Shown: positions 12,043 to 25,454 of the stretch, in pieces
How positions within the stretch are numbered: the first letter of the stretch is position 1
How the letters are laid out: each line of letters begins with the position of its first letter
Assembly: GCA_026874595.1 (NCBI GenBank)
Contig: CM049307.1
Coordinates: forward strand, 25,707,079 to 25,771,078
DNA length: 64,000 nt
Source of the DNA: Sipunculus nudus
Lineage: Eukaryota; Annelida; Sipuncula; Golfingiida; Sipunculidae
Direction: 5' to 3'
Translations under genes and position numbers: made by a program
Notes under the pieces: model-generated
Database searches by the model: none
The model's input: the letters and a program-made list of their open reading frames with translations, nothing else
What the model was told of the DNA's origin: nothing

Positions 12043-13188
12043 GTATCATAGAAATGAAAATAAGAAATGTTGCCTGCTTGTATAATTTACAGCAGAGCAT
12101 TGTTAATTTGAATACCTGTCATCAAAAGAATTGTTAACTGGAACATTGTTTATCTGAAGAATCGTTTGTCAGAAATCAAAATGATTAATCTGAAACCTAA
12201 ACAGTGAAAATAAATATTAGCCAAAAAGTAGGTATAAGTGGGTATTAAAGATCATCTAATTCAAAGCAAATGTACAGAGATAATTAGTGCTATGTAATGT
12301 AGCTAATTTAGTAAGCTCAACTGCAGGTAGTAAGTGTGAAAAACACAGCTCGCCTGTCTGTGTTTGTGTCGTCATTGGCTGGCCTTTAATGAGGCAGTCA
12401 AATAACAAAAATAAGCTAAATATCACACAATACCCTGACCATTAGAATAACAGAATATTAATTTTGAGTGGAAATTATTATTTAATTATGATTGATTTTA
12501 GCTCAGCTGACTGTAAGTATATATCCAGAAGAAGATTACTATTATCCACTTGCAAATGGATGCTAAGGCTCTCCCAACTGATTAGGTTTTAATCTTACAT
12601 GATTGATTTTTTATTTCTTTCAAATTATTGAATATATGGCATCATTAAGGAAAAAAGACTATGGTGCTGAGGCACTTTTTTTCAGAAATCAGTGGGGGCG
12701 GGCATTTTTTTTTACCTTTTTGTATGTTTTGGTAAAATGTCATATAATCAGGGAAAAGCATGATGATAACAGAATTTGTTGCTAAATAGGTAAAAGCACT
12801 ACATAACAAAGAAAATCTAAACGAAATTGTATTATTTTATCATTTTGAATGATGAAAATCAAAAAAAAGGAAAAAAATAAAATTGACACGGGTGGTGCCT
12901 GAGAACCATACCTTTCCTTTTTTTTGGCCTACAATTTGCCAAATTTAAGAATTAAAAAAATTATTTCTCACCTTGCAAGTTTTTGGGCATTTCGTCCTTT
13001 GGAAAACTTACTTTTAGGTGTGTGGCCTATGGATTGCTATCCAAAATGTTGTTTTAAGGTCTTATGAAACCTTTTGTGTAAGATAAATATATAAATTATT
13101 GTGATGTATGAAGGTTTACCATTAAATTCCAGTGGGCTTCTTGTGAAATCCAGTTTATGTGGATGAAATGTATATCTGTTTGTTACAG
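12043..13188 (+). other. Intron 4 of NAK gene
   Basis: A 1.1 kb intron with no gene. At 12090-12210 phrases such as CATTGTTAATTTGAATACC and GAAATCAAAATGATTAATCTG resemble pogo/Tigger-like terminal sequence; no paired end was found. The remainder is AT-rich, with a good acceptor CTGTTTGTTACAG. Confidence 0.5.
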
Positions 13189-13275
13189 GATTTACTCAAC
13201 AGAAAACCAAGTACAAGTATCTGATTTAGACAAGGCTAAATCTGCATCAGCATCACCTACACATTCCTCATCAAG
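13189..13275 (+). CDS. BMP2K: NAK-family kinase, visible exon 5
   Basis: An 87 bp exon that completes codon 347 (Arg) and encodes residues to 375, including DLDKAKSASASPTHSSSR. The LDKAKSASASP stretch aligns with the LNKSKSATTTPSGSPR region after HRRILSD in AAK1, in the same order as exon 4. Phase 2 in, phase 2 out at AAG/GTAAAA. Ser-Pro sites suggest proline-directed phosphorylation (inference). Confidence 0.88.
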
Positions 13276-13966
13276 GTAAAAGTTGTCACTCACCTGGCTG
13301 GTTACCTGTACTGAACTTTTAGCACATTTCAGCTTAGCTCAGGATGAAATTTACAGACAGGGTTGATATTCCGGTATATTTCTGAGAAGTCTCAAACTTG
13401 AAATGTGAATTTTTAGGGCTTAAAAAAATTCCTTGAAAATTTAGAAAATACAAAAGGTCATGAAATGTCATAAAAATTTAATTTGAGTATTTCTTGCATT
13501 ACTCTCCTTATTTAATAATCATCAGCTGTATAATTTGCATGGTGGTTCAATAAAACCTTTTCATTTTATGTATAAAATATATCAGATAATAGGGAAATTA
13601 TTTTGTTTATTATTCTGCAATTGTTATTGATGGTAGATGTCTCCTGGACTTTCATTACCTGTACGTGTAAGTTATCAAATGAGGACCTGTGTTTTACTCA
13701 AATGGTCCTGAAGAATTCAGAATAAAGTCCATATATATTGATCTTTTGGAACATTATGTGCCCTTATAGAAAGCTGAGACAAATAGAATTAAGTAAAAGT
13801 AACTCTACTGTTTATCTGTTCTGTTTTCTTTAATGTAACTGCTCATTGCTTACAAATATATTGACACATTTAAACATATTTAGTCAAATATGATGTCCAT
13901 GAATTGAATGCTTAAGGTTTATTTAGCTTAAGTATTCACTGATGTACATTATCGTAATTGTGACAG
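13276..13966 (+). other. Intron 5 of NAK gene
   Basis: A 0.7 kb intron, AT-rich, nothing recognised. Acceptor AATTGTGACAG. Confidence 0.6.
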
Positions 13967-14097
13967 GACTCCTCAGCGCCCTCTGTCAGCTGATATGTCA
14001 GAGTGGAACCCGTTTGGTGATGACAACTTTGGTGCTTTGAATGAAGACATTATTTTTGGCAAAGAGTTTGACAGGATAAGGCGTGGTTCCAATAGTA
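13967..14097 (+). CDS. BMP2K: NAK-family kinase, visible exon 6 (WNPFGDDNF segment)
   Basis: Encodes visible residues 376-419. SEWNPFGDDNFGALNEDII matches the STWNPFDDDNF segment conserved in AAK1 and BMP2K, where it is followed by an acidic/hydrophobic stretch and a Lys-Asp/Glu-Phe; here GKEFDRIRRGS. The NPF tripeptide is an EH-domain ligand. Phase 2 in after TGTGACAG, phase 1 out at the strong donor GTGAGT. This exon is the best single proof of family membership. Confidence 0.93.
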
Positions 14098-15191
14098 GTG
14101 AGTATTTTTGCTTGAATAAACCTACCTAGATAAAATTCAGACCAAAGATTTTCTAAATCAAGTTCTGAATGCATCTTGATTAAAGCAGAATGTCTTATCT
14201 TATATTTTCTAATTATTTATAAAGAAATTTTAGCTCATAGCTTATCTGTATTAGTCTTTTTTATATATTCTATGGAGATTTCCATATGTATTAAAATATA
14301 TATAATGTTATATTTTATCATTTGTAGGACAGTTTTTGGTATAAATTATTTTTTAAAGTTTGACCCAAACATGTATCTATATTGCCTTTGTCTTCAAAAT
14401 TCTTATGATGGAGCAAATGCTAGCATTTACAACAATGATTTATATTGGAAAAGCTTGGAATTGTTATAGTCTTATATCAGAGTGTACCGAGAACTTTAAC
14501 ACAGGGTTCGTACTCAACCTGGAAACCTGGAATACTCATGGATATTCCATTAATTTTTCAAGGTCCTGGAAAACCTGGAAAAATGGGGGTTTTTCAATGT
14601 ATACCTGGAATAAACCTTGAATTTTGGTGTAGGTTATTGTACACGGCCATAGATATAGCCCACCAGCGGCATGTGATATTGATGGCGGCAGGTAATGTAG
14701 CCTGAGCACGAGGTTTATAGCAATAGTGCTGCTTGGTGTCTGTTTGGGAAACTAAGGGCTGGTGAAAAGATTATCATTTCAGCTTGCCGGCAACTCTGTG
14801 AAACCCTGTTGCATATCCATACTATGACGACATTGTGTTACTATCACCATTTAATTTAATTTAATTCTTTTTAAAGACTTATAGGATAAGTCAATATTAT
14901 ATTGTTCAGTGTTGTTATTTATTGTGACCTGGAAAAATCCCTGTAAGACCTGGAGATAACCTGGTAAACTGCTGGAATTTAGATCTGCCAGGTGAGTACG
15001 AACCCTGGTAATAAGAATATAAAAAAAAGATTTCACTATGCAAATACTTTTTTTTCCCAGTATTTTTTTGGGGTATCTCTCTGCATATATAAAAATATTA
15101 GTGGACCAGCATGGCAGCATGAATGACTTTACCTAGTAAGTTACTACTGACATAGAAATAGTTACATACTGGTATGTCTTTACCTGTACAG
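14098..15191 (+). other. Intron 6 of NAK gene
   Basis: A 1.1 kb intron that contains a hAT-like MITE (14502-15007). Outside the MITE nothing is recognised. The two overlapping open frames at 14176-14705 arise from AT-rich DNA and the MITE and are not considered genes. Confidence 0.6.
14502..15007. mobile_element. Short non-autonomous hAT-like element (MITE)
   Basis: The left end is CAGGGTTCGTACTCAACCTGG and the right end, on the opposite strand, is CAGGGTTCGTACTCACCTGG, so the terminal inverted repeats match almost perfectly over ~20 bp. The interior repeats CCTGGAAAA-type phrases in both orientations. CAGGGTTCGTAC ends are typical of hAT MITEs. The length is 506 bp and no transposase is encoded. 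The 8 bp flanks (CTTTAACA and GTAATAAG) do not match, so the target duplication has decayed or the ends are slightly misplaced. Confidence 0.75.
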
Positions 15192-15278
15192 GTATATCAG
15201 GTGTCAAGAGCCGGGAAGATCTAGTGATGTCTAATACAGATCTCAGTGATCCATTTGGTGCTGCACCTTTCAAGTCTG
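15192..15278 (+). CDS. BMP2K: NAK-family kinase, visible exon 7 (DPFGAAPFK motif)
   Basis: Encodes visible residues 420-448, including GVKSREDLVMSNTDLSDPF and then GAAPFKS. DPFGAAPFK is the first of several D-x-F-x-x-x-PF repeats that recur in the last exon. DPF motifs bind the AP-2 appendage; the x-APF extension is seen in the C-terminal part of the BMP2K/AAK1 long forms. Phase 1 in after TGTACAG, phase 1 out at GTGAGT. Confidence 0.9.
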
Positions 15279-15590
15279 GTGAGTCATATAAAACAGACTT
15301 ATACACCAATAAATCATGTGTATGACTCATAATGGTTAGAAGTGCTACAGATCTGAAAGCATGACCTAAATTCATCAAAAGGAACAATCAAGAGGCCAAA
15401 ACAAAATCTACCAACAGTACTGATGCTTTTGTCCCCATGCAATGGTATGTTAACCTGGTTAGGCCTGAAGTACAACTAATGCATTTATTACCATGATTCT
15501 TTGCATGCATATTGATCATGGAGTCTTTTAATGGATCCTGCAGATTGGTGGCATCACCTGGATTTTTTTAAAAGTTTAACCCTTTTTAGT
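15279..15590 (+). other. Intron 7, unique part
   Basis: Nothing recognised between the donor and the second copy of repeat B. A GGTGGCATCACCTGG core-like motif at 15547-15561 stands alone. Confidence 0.5.
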
Positions 15591-16610
15591 CCTCAGCCCT
15601 TAGGCTGATGGGCTATTGTCGTCACCCAAGCTGTCCGTCCGTCCGGCGTCCGTTAACTTTTACCTTGTGAGCGGGATATCTTGAAAAGGATTCGCCGTCA
15701 GAATTTCATTTCCTCGGTAAAGATGTATATCGACAAAATCTCGGTCAAGTTCAAAGATGGGTGACCTTGACCTATTTTTCTACAATTTAGAGCTGATTAT
15801 AGAAAAACACGTAGATGCTTATTACTCAGGAACCATTTGGTGGATTTTCACAAAACTTACTATGATTATTGGGACTGATGGTCTGTACCTGCTACACAAG
15901 TTTGGTGGCGCCACCTACAATTTCTGATTTTTAATGAATTTTTATCGGATTTTTCATCTTTGGGCTTGTGAGCGGGATATCTCTAAAAGAATTCATCGTA
16001 GGAATTTTATTTTTTCGGTGAAGATGGATATTGACAAAATCTCAGTCAAGTTCGAAGCTGGGTGACCTTGACCTATTTTTCTAGGTTTTGGAGCTAATTA
16101 CAGAAAAAAATTTTGAAGCTTATTTCTCTGGAACCATTGGCTGGATTCTCACAATACGTACTATGATTGTAGGGACTGATAGTCTGTAACTACTGCACAA
16201 GTTTGGGGGCACCACCCGCAATTTCTGATTTTTAATGAATTTTTCTTGGATTTTTCAAATTTATCCTTGTGAGCGGAATATGTCTAAAAGTATTCACAAT
16301 AGGAATTTTATTTCTTTGGTGAAGATGTATATCGACAAAATCTCGGTCAAGTTCGAAGATGGGTGACCTTGACCTACTTTTCAAGGTCACAGAGCTTATA
16401 ATAGAATAAAACTTAGAAGCTTATTTTTCAGGAAGCATTTGGTGGATTGTTATGAATCATGGTACATACCTCTCCATTTTAAATTTATAACTCAGACATG
16501 TACAGATATACATCCATGTGAGAACAGATATTTAGTACTTTTTACTGTTACCACCTCTAAATACTGTTCTTTTGGCTGAGGGCTTTTGTCAGCTTCTACT
16601 GATATTCTAG
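15591..16610 (+). mobile_element. Dispersed repeat family B, copy 2 (three ~301 bp units)
   Basis: The head is CCTCAGCCCTTAGGCTGATG, then CTGTCCGTCCGTCCGGCGTC and CGTTAAC. Units start at CTTGTGAGCGG(G/A)AT near 15664, 15965 and 16264. Each has a GGTGACCTTGACCTA site and a GGTGGCGCCACC-type core, intact at 15903-15914 in unit 1 and decayed in the others. The 3' end is TCAGCTTCTACTGATATTCTAG followed by TTTT, matching copy 1. CCTCAGCC in the head and GGCTGAGG near the tail form a short subterminal inverted repeat. Copy 1 is at 10651-11818; the final 180 bp of the two copies are nearly identical. Confidence 0.72.
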
Positions 16611-16612
16611 TT

Positions 16613-17170
16613 TTCTCTATTTTTGGGACCTTTACAGATGCGGTCATCCGTTAACAAGGCACAGATTGTAACCATTGGTCCTAGAATCTTCTAACTTAAA
16701 ATACAGGGAGGTCCATGAAAAGTATCCCAGGAAACATGAAATTAGGTGTCTGTCACCCATATTTTCTAAGCTATTGGGCTTATAAGCACCCCTCAGAATA
16801 ACTGAAAATTTGAAACCATAGTAGCGCACAAATTATAACCATTGGGCCCAGAATCTTCTAACTTGATATCCTGAGAGTTCCTCAAAAGTTCCCCCCAGAA
16901 ATCTGAAATTCGGTCATTGTAACCTATATTCTCAGGGTTTTGGGGTATGTTTGAGCACCCCAGAAATAATGCAAAATACACACGAATTGCCAGATTCCTC
17001 AGGAAAGGCTGGTTGGATTGTCATCAAATTTGTTGTGCTTATGGGTCTTGATGAACTAAAGCTAATATACATGAACAATGATGCCACCTACATTATCGTT
17101 ATTAGTTGCCTGTGCAAGGACATATTGTCACATGTCATTCGGCTGAGCGTCATGACCCATGGGTCACTTG
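16613..17170 (+). repeat. Dispersed repeat family D, copy 1
   Basis: Starts near CATCCGTTAACAAGGC, has internal phrases repeated twice (TAACCATTGG..CTAGAATCTTCTAACTT near 16670 and 16840) and ends with the palindrome TGACCCATGGGTCA followed by CTTG. Copy 2 at 30886-32491 has the same head motif CGTCCGTTAACAGGGC and ends TGACCCATGGGTCCCTTG. It abuts the end of repeat B copy 2. It also holds a decayed GATGCCACCTACATT core. No protein. Confidence 0.6.
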
Positions 17171-17465
17171 TTCTTGAGTTTAATGGATTTTTAACAGCCC
17201 GTGGTTAAATGTAACACTTGGAACATTATATCACCAAGAAGAACCGATAGTGTGAAAGCATATTTGAACCAGTACAGTAATGAATGGCTTAGCATCTCAC
17301 CTTAAGGTATATTGTCTTGTTGCTAAACCTACAAACCCCCAAAAGGTTCTCCGCAAGACAATTGTAAAGATAATTCAAGATGCACTCTGAGAAATGAGGC
17401 ACAGACGTCCACTTTTATAATAATCCCATTAACAAATGTTTTATAGATTTGGTTGGGTTTTACAG

Positions 17466-17543
17466 GTAAACTGCAACAAAATAGCAGTGGAAGTGACCAG
17501 CGTCAGAGCAGACCAGGATCATCGTCAAGTGGTGAGGGCAAAG
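17466..17543 (+). CDS. BMP2K: NAK-family kinase, visible exon 8 (Ser-rich)
   Basis: A 78 bp exon encoding visible residues 449-474, KLQQNSSGSDQRQSRPGSS and then SSGEGK. It is Ser/Gln-rich and disordered. It enters in phase 1 after TTTTACAG and leaves in phase 1 at AAAG/GTAAAC. Family identity rests on phase continuity with exons 7 and 9 rather than on sequence similarity. Read-through into the intron would add about 14 residues and stop at TAG, a possible short isoform. Confidence 0.75.
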
Positions 17544-19910
17544 GTAAACCCATGCTTCTTACAGTACCTACATTCTATAGGTAGCCGGGGCTTTCAGGTG
17601 AACGGGGCACCACCACTAACACACAGAACTGTCTGATCATGTGACCTTCAGTGCGATGAAGGTGCTCCGCTGCATAGCAGCATCCCAGGAGGACTGGAGT
17701 GCTGGCGTAAGGGCGTGTGTGTGTGTGTTTTCTAGCATATACTTGTGTAAAAAAAGTGCACAAGCAATGCAGGATAAAGTTTATTAAATTATGTGAACAT
17801 ATGCAGTCATAGTTGAGATTAACAGTTACGAGTGTATAAATAGATTTGTGGAAATGAACTTATGCATATGTAATCAGAATATTTTAGGATTTCAGATAGG
17901 GAGTTCAGAAGTTTGGTGTATCTGGGCATAATGTAGCAGGGGATATGGGTTTAAACCCCTGTAGCCAGAGAGTTATATTTGTGAGAATATTCATAAATAG
18001 TAGTGGAGATACATTAACACACTAAATGTAAATTGTATTTATTTCCTAGCATATTTCAAAAGCAATGAAACTTTGCAATTCCTATACCTAGCAATGCACC
18101 AGTACTTTTTTCAAGCACATATCATTTTAGTCAGGGTTACTAACTATACTTGTACATAGTGTCTAGCATTGTCATCTTAAAGGTTTCAAGAAAGAATGCA
18201 AGATAAGAATGAGTTGCTTCATCAGTAGCTTGATTGTATTTACTCAAGTATATATCCTATCCCATATATGTTTTGTTAACATTTTGGTTGTGATGTCATA
18301 CCTTCAGATCAAATTTCAGGTTCAAATGCTAAGTGTGACAGTCTTTCTTGCTTTGTAACTTTGCATAAAATGTCACATACAGATTAGTTGTCAGTGCTCC
18401 CCAGTATATAAATCTCTTACTTGATAGGGTTGATAAAAAAAGTTACATATAGAAGCCTGAATGTCAGTCAGTTATTGTGAAATGCCAATTGGAACAAATT
18501 TGGAACAAAGTAAAACAAGGTTTATAACAGGAGAAAAAAAATTTTAATGGCTGCCAAAGTAGAATTGTTAGGTTGATAGGGGTTTTATCAGTACTGTATT
18601 ATTTTTTGCTTTTCTTGTTTAACAGGGTGGCGATGTTGTAACAGTTGGATTGTAATTGTTACCACTGTGGGCCAGAAATGTTGACATTGCGCAGTAACAT
18701 TGGTGTGTGTGTGATTCATGCAGTGACATATACTGGTAATCTTAACATAACGTTGCTTGGCTATGAAATGTTATTATTTAACCCTTTCTGTCCCCCCCCT
18801 TTAAATCCAACCTTCACTCTTTGGTGTCAACTGGTCCAATTTCCACACATGTGAAGAAACCACATCCAGATTTGCCAAAATATTAATGGTGTTACAGATG
18901 AAACAGAATGGTATTACTGATTTTATATTGATAAAGAAAAATTGAGCACTATCATAATATATCTGATTATCAGTTTATGTTGCTTTTTAAAGTATATAAA
19001 TATGTTAAAAACAGCAAAGATGTATGTTTATTTAGTGCTCAATTTATTGTTGGATAGGTGATCTCATTGTATAACATGTGTTGACTTGCTGTCTTGATGT
19101 TGTATTGATTTCCTGACTGTTCTAAGGGATAGAGGAAGATATTAGAATTTTATGGAAAGACCACACATATGTAAATGCCATGAATTGTTAAGTTTGGTCT
19201 TTATAATATGAGTTGCTTGTTGCTTTCATGTTGTATGCTCTGTGTATGTGCCATCATGAATTCTTTTACTAAACATAAATATTTTGTTCCAAGGTTTTGC
19301 CAGTATCATTGTTTTATTTTTGGTCAGTACTTTCCATCACAAAGCAAATAGACATACATGCAACCATGTATCTGATTGTCATATGTGCTTTGGTTGAATG
19401 AGAGATGAGCCAGTTAAAATCTAAGTAGGTATTTCTTTATTTTTTATGCTGTACCATATGTTTACATGTTTCCTGAGGTAAAGCATTGTGTTTCTGTTAT
19501 TCAAATAGCCTCTACTGGGATCGAATTGTAAAGAGCCTATTTAATAAGTCCTCACTTGCATTTAAACTGATGACAGACATTGAGGCTGGGTAGCATGGCA
19601 CCTTATTGAATATTTACACAGATATTGCATATTCAAATCATAGGAGAACATCTTTAGTGGACACAAAGACCATCAGTTTGTGTTGTGCTTCTTCCCTTCC
19701 ACAGACTGTTCAAAGTACTATTTAATAACCTATTAAGCCTATGTGTGCTCTGAGATAGGCAGAAAGGTGTGTTGTAATTAACCTAAAAATATGTTTATGG
19801 TGCCACAGAATCTAACTGAATGAATTATCATTTAGCAGGGGTAGCTCCATTGGAAGGAGAGGTCTACACCAAGGGACTTGCACCATGATAAAATCAGTAA
19901 TTCAATTTAG

Positions 19911-19986
19911 GGGTGGAAGGGGGGGGGGTTATTCTTAAGAATATTGAATAATGCACAAAAGGTAACCCCCCCCCCCCCCTCCATCC
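19911..19986. repeat. Poly-G / poly-C inverted pair
   Basis: AGGGGTGGAAG plus a G run, then ~50 bases later GGTAA plus 15 C and CTCCATCCCTG. The two arms are complementary (GGATGGAGG...GTTA), giving a hairpin with long G:C stems. It may be a tiny foldback element. Confidence 0.7.
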
Positions 19987-21306
19987 CTGGACTGAGAGTA
20001 ATTGTGCTTTCTTTGTGTATATATTATCATGTTTGGTGTTAAAGAAAATGGTAACAAAAGTAAATTGACACGCTGAATAATAAAAAAACTTTCATTTCCT
20101 GTACTTCCAATGTGCTTAATGTACAAACCGCCCACCATTTACACATTTTATTTGTTGTGATGATTTCAATATTTGTGTAACAGTCATATAATACCATACT
20201 TTTATTTCAGATATTGTTACTTAACCTTTGGTTTACTGTATTTAACCTAGGTTGAGGTGTAACTAGTCTTATATTTCATTTCAGTTAGCTGTCACTTTCA
20301 TGAGTTTTGTCTAGTCAAGCAGGCTATGTACAAACCTAGAGTTTGTATCAATGCCAGGAATAACAGTATAACAAGCAGCAGGGATTCATTGCACAAAGTA
20401 TATAAATATTGGTTTTTATGCCAGTAGACTTGATACATTATGCAAGGTAATCATTAAAAATCTATATGATATATGTATACATATATATAACTGTATAAAA
20501 ATATATAAATAACGTTATTATATATATATAAAAAAACTATATATAAAAATATAAATACATGTGTTTGTGGCTAAATCTTACAAATGTGTTGTATACTTTA
20601 TGACAAAGCTCCATGACAGTCAGTCTTTATGTGTTTTGCTTATTACTTTCAGTATATGCTTGCATCACATGCTTTTTGGCTGTGCGTAGGTTGTGAATCA
20701 CAAATATGATATTTTTTATTGGCTTTGAATCTGTAGAATAACCAAATTATGTTTTGTGGAGATTTTTGTTGCTATCATAGATGTCACACAATTTTAAGTT
20801 ACAGAAATATGAAAACTAGTTAATATTGGATCAGTATAGATTTACTGTTAGATTTTTATATGTATACTGTTGCATTTTCTTGACTATGTTTTTTGTTCAT
20901 TGCATGTTTGTAAATTGAACGAATATTCTAATAACATTAATATCAAATTGTAATATTACTAAATTAATAAACTGTTACCTGTAGACTTCCAGAGATTGAA
21001 TTTAGTAATTTTTAGTTATTAGAAGAAAAAGTAGACATTTTAGGGCTTGTATTTGAAAAAAAATAGTCCTGTATCCAGAAAATTTTGGTCATGTGATCCA
21101 ACATGTTGTTCATGTGATGCTTCAGCTTAGAGCTAGGAAGAGCTGAATTATATAATACATTCCATTGCTCACTGAGACTCTCAGTCCAACAGTTTTATGA
21201 TTCAGGAAAAAAGGATGTGCTTGTGTTGAAAATTGTTATTCTTAAAAGCAACCTTTCATTCTGTGGGAGAATATTTGTTATGTTGAGGAGCATTTCAATA
21301 GTCTCA

Positions 21307-21312
21307 TATATA

Positions 21313-21392
<80 letters not shown>
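21307..21392. repeat. (TA)n microsatellite
   Basis: About 80 bp of nearly pure TA dinucleotides. Confidence 0.95.
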
Positions 21393-21393
<1 letters not shown>

Positions 21394-24300
21394 CATTATG
21401 CACTCAAATCATGGATATCTAATCTTAATCCTACATTTAAATTGCACTGAAGCACTAACTTCTGGTATTGACACGTTGGCAGTATCCACACTTGCTTCAC
21501 ATCTTAATTAGATTACACTGAGCTGGTGTACTTTAGTCTGGAAGTTGTAAAAATTGCATCCAGATTGTAGTTCACTTTACAAAGTTTATATGGGTTCATT
21601 TAGTAAAACATTAGTTTGCTGTCTGCACTTGGTAGTTAATTTACTGTGCTGCTTAAAGTGATATTTGATTGGAAGGATTGGGTCAGATGGTAGCAAAACG
21701 AATTCGCCTGTATGCACAAAACTACTGTAGGCCACCTTTCAAGCAGACTACGCTGGACTGATCTGATCAGATTAGTGGCCCAGTATGAACTGTTATCTGA
21801 TTAGTGATCTGGATGATTTGCTATTGCGGATATGGCGTGTGATTTGCGTCTAAACAGTCTTCAATATGTTCACTTATGATAGTGACAAAGTTATATCATT
21901 TTCTTAATTGCTGCCTCTGTCAGATGCAATCATCTTATTTATAAATATCCCTCAAACAGTGAATAAAACAGACAATGAACATGAATGGTCAGTATATCTT
22001 ATGATATATGTAATCAGAAGGAGTGCACATTTAGTTAGGTACACATAGACTTGACAGGTGAATCTGTCAATAATTGTAGAAATGTTGTCTTCCTCCAGTT
22101 TTAATCAGTACATATATTATAGTTGCATGATATGGCGAGTATTAAGTCTGTTTTTTTCTGTGACACATGTATGATAGAAGATCCATCAGTTGTTACTATT
22201 TCCAATAAAATAATGTATTATTTGTATTTGTGCAAAGGTCAGATAGTTTATATGGGTCAAGTTGAGACTGGTTAAATGATTATCAAATGCAGTATGCAAA
22301 TTAAGTCATGCTTAGTAGTTCAGTTATAGGCCATGTAACCAGCAGTATTTATGAAAAACAGGTGGTGTATTGCCAAAACTGCACACTTTTTATTAATGTA
22401 TTATTAATTCCCACCCCTCAATACCAGTGGGTGAAGCCTCATCATAGATATTATAATTAATGATGTGAAAATCCTATTTCCAAAAATTATTAGGGTTTTG
22501 TTTCTGTTGTGACCTGTATAAATGAGTATATATATATTATTTATAGAATAAATTATTCAAAAATGTGTATTATAATAAACAAGAAATAATGTTCAGATGT
22601 GCCTCCAGAGAGAATAGCAGATAGTGGCTCTGTAATTCATAGCTGTAAGATGTATATAATATGACTGGTTGATAAGAAATGTAAATGTAATGGTTTATTT
22701 AAACATACTGAAATATTTTAACAGTCTGTCACTTTTCCATAGGAAGGCAAAGATTTATGTTGCCTCAGAAGATATTTAGATTTTACATTTCTCAGTTGAT
22801 TTGCTGGTGCTTTAAAGGTCTTATCTTTATGTTTGAAAATCATGTCAGGTTCAAATTTATTTAGACAGTACACAGTGGAAGTCATTAGCAGGTGCTCGTT
22901 TGATTTATTAGATTGTTATACTCCCAGGTGAGGGGCACATATGTTTGCTTTCTGCAGCTGTAACAAAACATTTACAATACTGCTACATTATATGAGTCAT
23001 ATGATGCATGATACAATACATGTAAAAGATATTCCAGTATTGATTCCTTGCCAGTGTTGGTCTTATAATCAAGCTTTCATACAGTTATTTTCCAAATTTT
23101 ACATAAAATATATATATATATATATTTGACATGCCATTATCCAAACTCTTCAGACTGAATGTATTGTACATCTCAAATGGCCCTTTCTGTTGGTTTGTGG
23201 GGCGCTGAGCCAGTAAGATTGTTCAGCTCATTATGATTAATGACATTTCACCCCGGGTTTATTATGATGTACCAGTGATATGGTGTGTTGTTACAGCTGT
23301 AATTGTTTGTAAAACTGCACTACCCTGTCTCCATCATCTGCCCTGCATGTTGTCAGCGGGTACCTCCACATTAACATGGATAGCGATCCATTTCCATCTA
23401 AACACGTTAAAGGGATTCCCGTGGTCTGTGGCCTCTCTGTCTGCAGATTTTGCTACGTGCAGTGAATAAAGCAGGTCTGAATACAAAAAATGTTAAGAAC
23501 AGTGATACTTATATTATGTATAAAGAATATAAGATATATTGATGCTGCCATTCTCTCACAACATGCTTCTGACAGTGAATACAGTCTTGTAATAGTCAGG
23601 TTGAGCTGCAGAATGGCAGTTATATTTAAAGGGGTCCATTCTATTAACTTATGTGTATTAAATAAAGACAATCTCTGGAACCATTTATAAACAGTAAGCC
23701 AAAAAGCACTGATCCAAAAGTGCACAGGTTGTCCACTTTGCTTATTTTGCATTTGGATATCATTTTGTGGCCTGCTCATATGGCTGCTGATTGTATTCCA
23801 AAATCCAACAACAATATTTTGATCCTGATGAACCAGCGTTATGCAAATGACAAAAAGATGGAATCGCTTCACTTGCTCCGACAAACAACCAATGACCTTT
23901 CAATGTCCCTATGTCACTAGTTGACCACCTTTGGTCAAATGGTTTTTCTGTATGTCAATATGGGCACTTCTCTAATAGCTTGAAGATAAACAAGCTTATA
24001 CACCCATCACAGATCAATTTTTATTAGCAGGAATTATCTGCAGTTCATCCAACAACTATTACAAATAAGGCAGGTGAATTGCTGGTTTTTAGAGATTCAT
24101 AGTTTATAAATGATGGGGGGCAATGATGGAGATTAAATATTATCAGTGGAATTGTTAATAAGATGTCCAAAATGGAAAGAGATGTGCAGTATATATTTGA
24201 ATTATGTTACATTGGAATTTTGAGTATAGACTTATCGTTTGCTCAAATGCAGAACTATATTTTAGTAGGATGTTGAATTAAGGATAGTAAAACATTTCAG

Positions 24301-25454
24301 TTATTCGTATGATAGTATTAAATAGTGTAAAAATCATTCTGTGAAAAAAGCTTCCATTTCCAACAGGCTCTGTAGTTTGCTAACAATTGTTAAATCATGG
24401 ATTTGATGACAGAGAGCAGAGCTTGCACATAATACATCATTACACTGTACTGTGGTGCAGGCAAAACATCAAGCTTATTCAGTTGTTGACTAGTGCATTG
24501 TAAATTCTTCAATTCTGTTAGTATATGCTGTTTTTAAGCTAAAAACTGGCAGAAAATTATCACGTCTTAGTTTTCTTCATTATATGAAGCTGTTAAAATT
24601 GAAATAAAAGATATATAAATACACATTTCTGTATTTTCTCCTCTTCTTGTCTGTGCTTGGTTATGGTAGTGGTGTAGTATGATGGTGGTGATTTCACATA
24701 CACATATATACATGTATACACTGTTTACACCATGAGTTCAGCACATTAGGGTTAGTCACAATATGGTAGGGGGGCAGGTCATTTATAATTAAAGCACAGC
24801 ACTATGGATGAGGTTTATGAAAGTCATACTAACATAATCAGTTTATATAACCTCAAACCATATTCCTGATAATATTGTAAAACTGCTGTAGTGTGGAGTA
24901 TACCGATACCCATTATTTCCAGTTAATAAGGAAACGTTGAGCCAAATCTTAAGTGATGGCATGCTGAAGTTGAGGTTTGTCTACACTGCATTTGAGTTCT
25001 TTCTATTCTGCTTGTGCTTCGTTCTTCCCCTACCAGGTAATATCTTCCTGTTTAGTTTTCATGAATGAAGTAACCACACACTTTCAGAATCTTATGTCAC
25101 TCTCAGCTCACTATTCATTTGATGAAATCATGCTGATAATTAAGTTTTTCCTGTCTGTAACATTGGAAATAAATCAAGGCTTAAGTATGATGTTAAGAGA
25201 CAGAATAGAGATTTCACGAATTGTTATTATTTAGTTGGAATAGCAGGTTTTGTCCTGCATTGATAAACTTGAATTTAATGTCAGATTGACCTCTCATGCA
25301 GTGTAAACAACCTCAGGTTCAGACTTGAGCACAAATAGCATGGCCTCAGTGCCTGAGTTAGTGTCTTTCAGTAGTCTACCGGCTTTGGATGCTCCTGGAT
25401 GGGGTTTGGGCTCTCTAATATTGGCGATGGAATTTTATCTCCCTATCCTCCCAG

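Noticed and set aside
14176-14705. Three overlapping plus-strand frames in NAK intron 6
   Set aside because: Produced by AT-rich intron and the hAT-like MITE; Pro/Gly-Trp words come from its CCTGGAAAA repeats.
23453-23884. 143-codon open frame on the minus strand in NAK intron 8
   Set aside because: It overlaps plus-strand frames of similar length, has no family similarity, no splice or start context, and its composition matches the surrounding intron.
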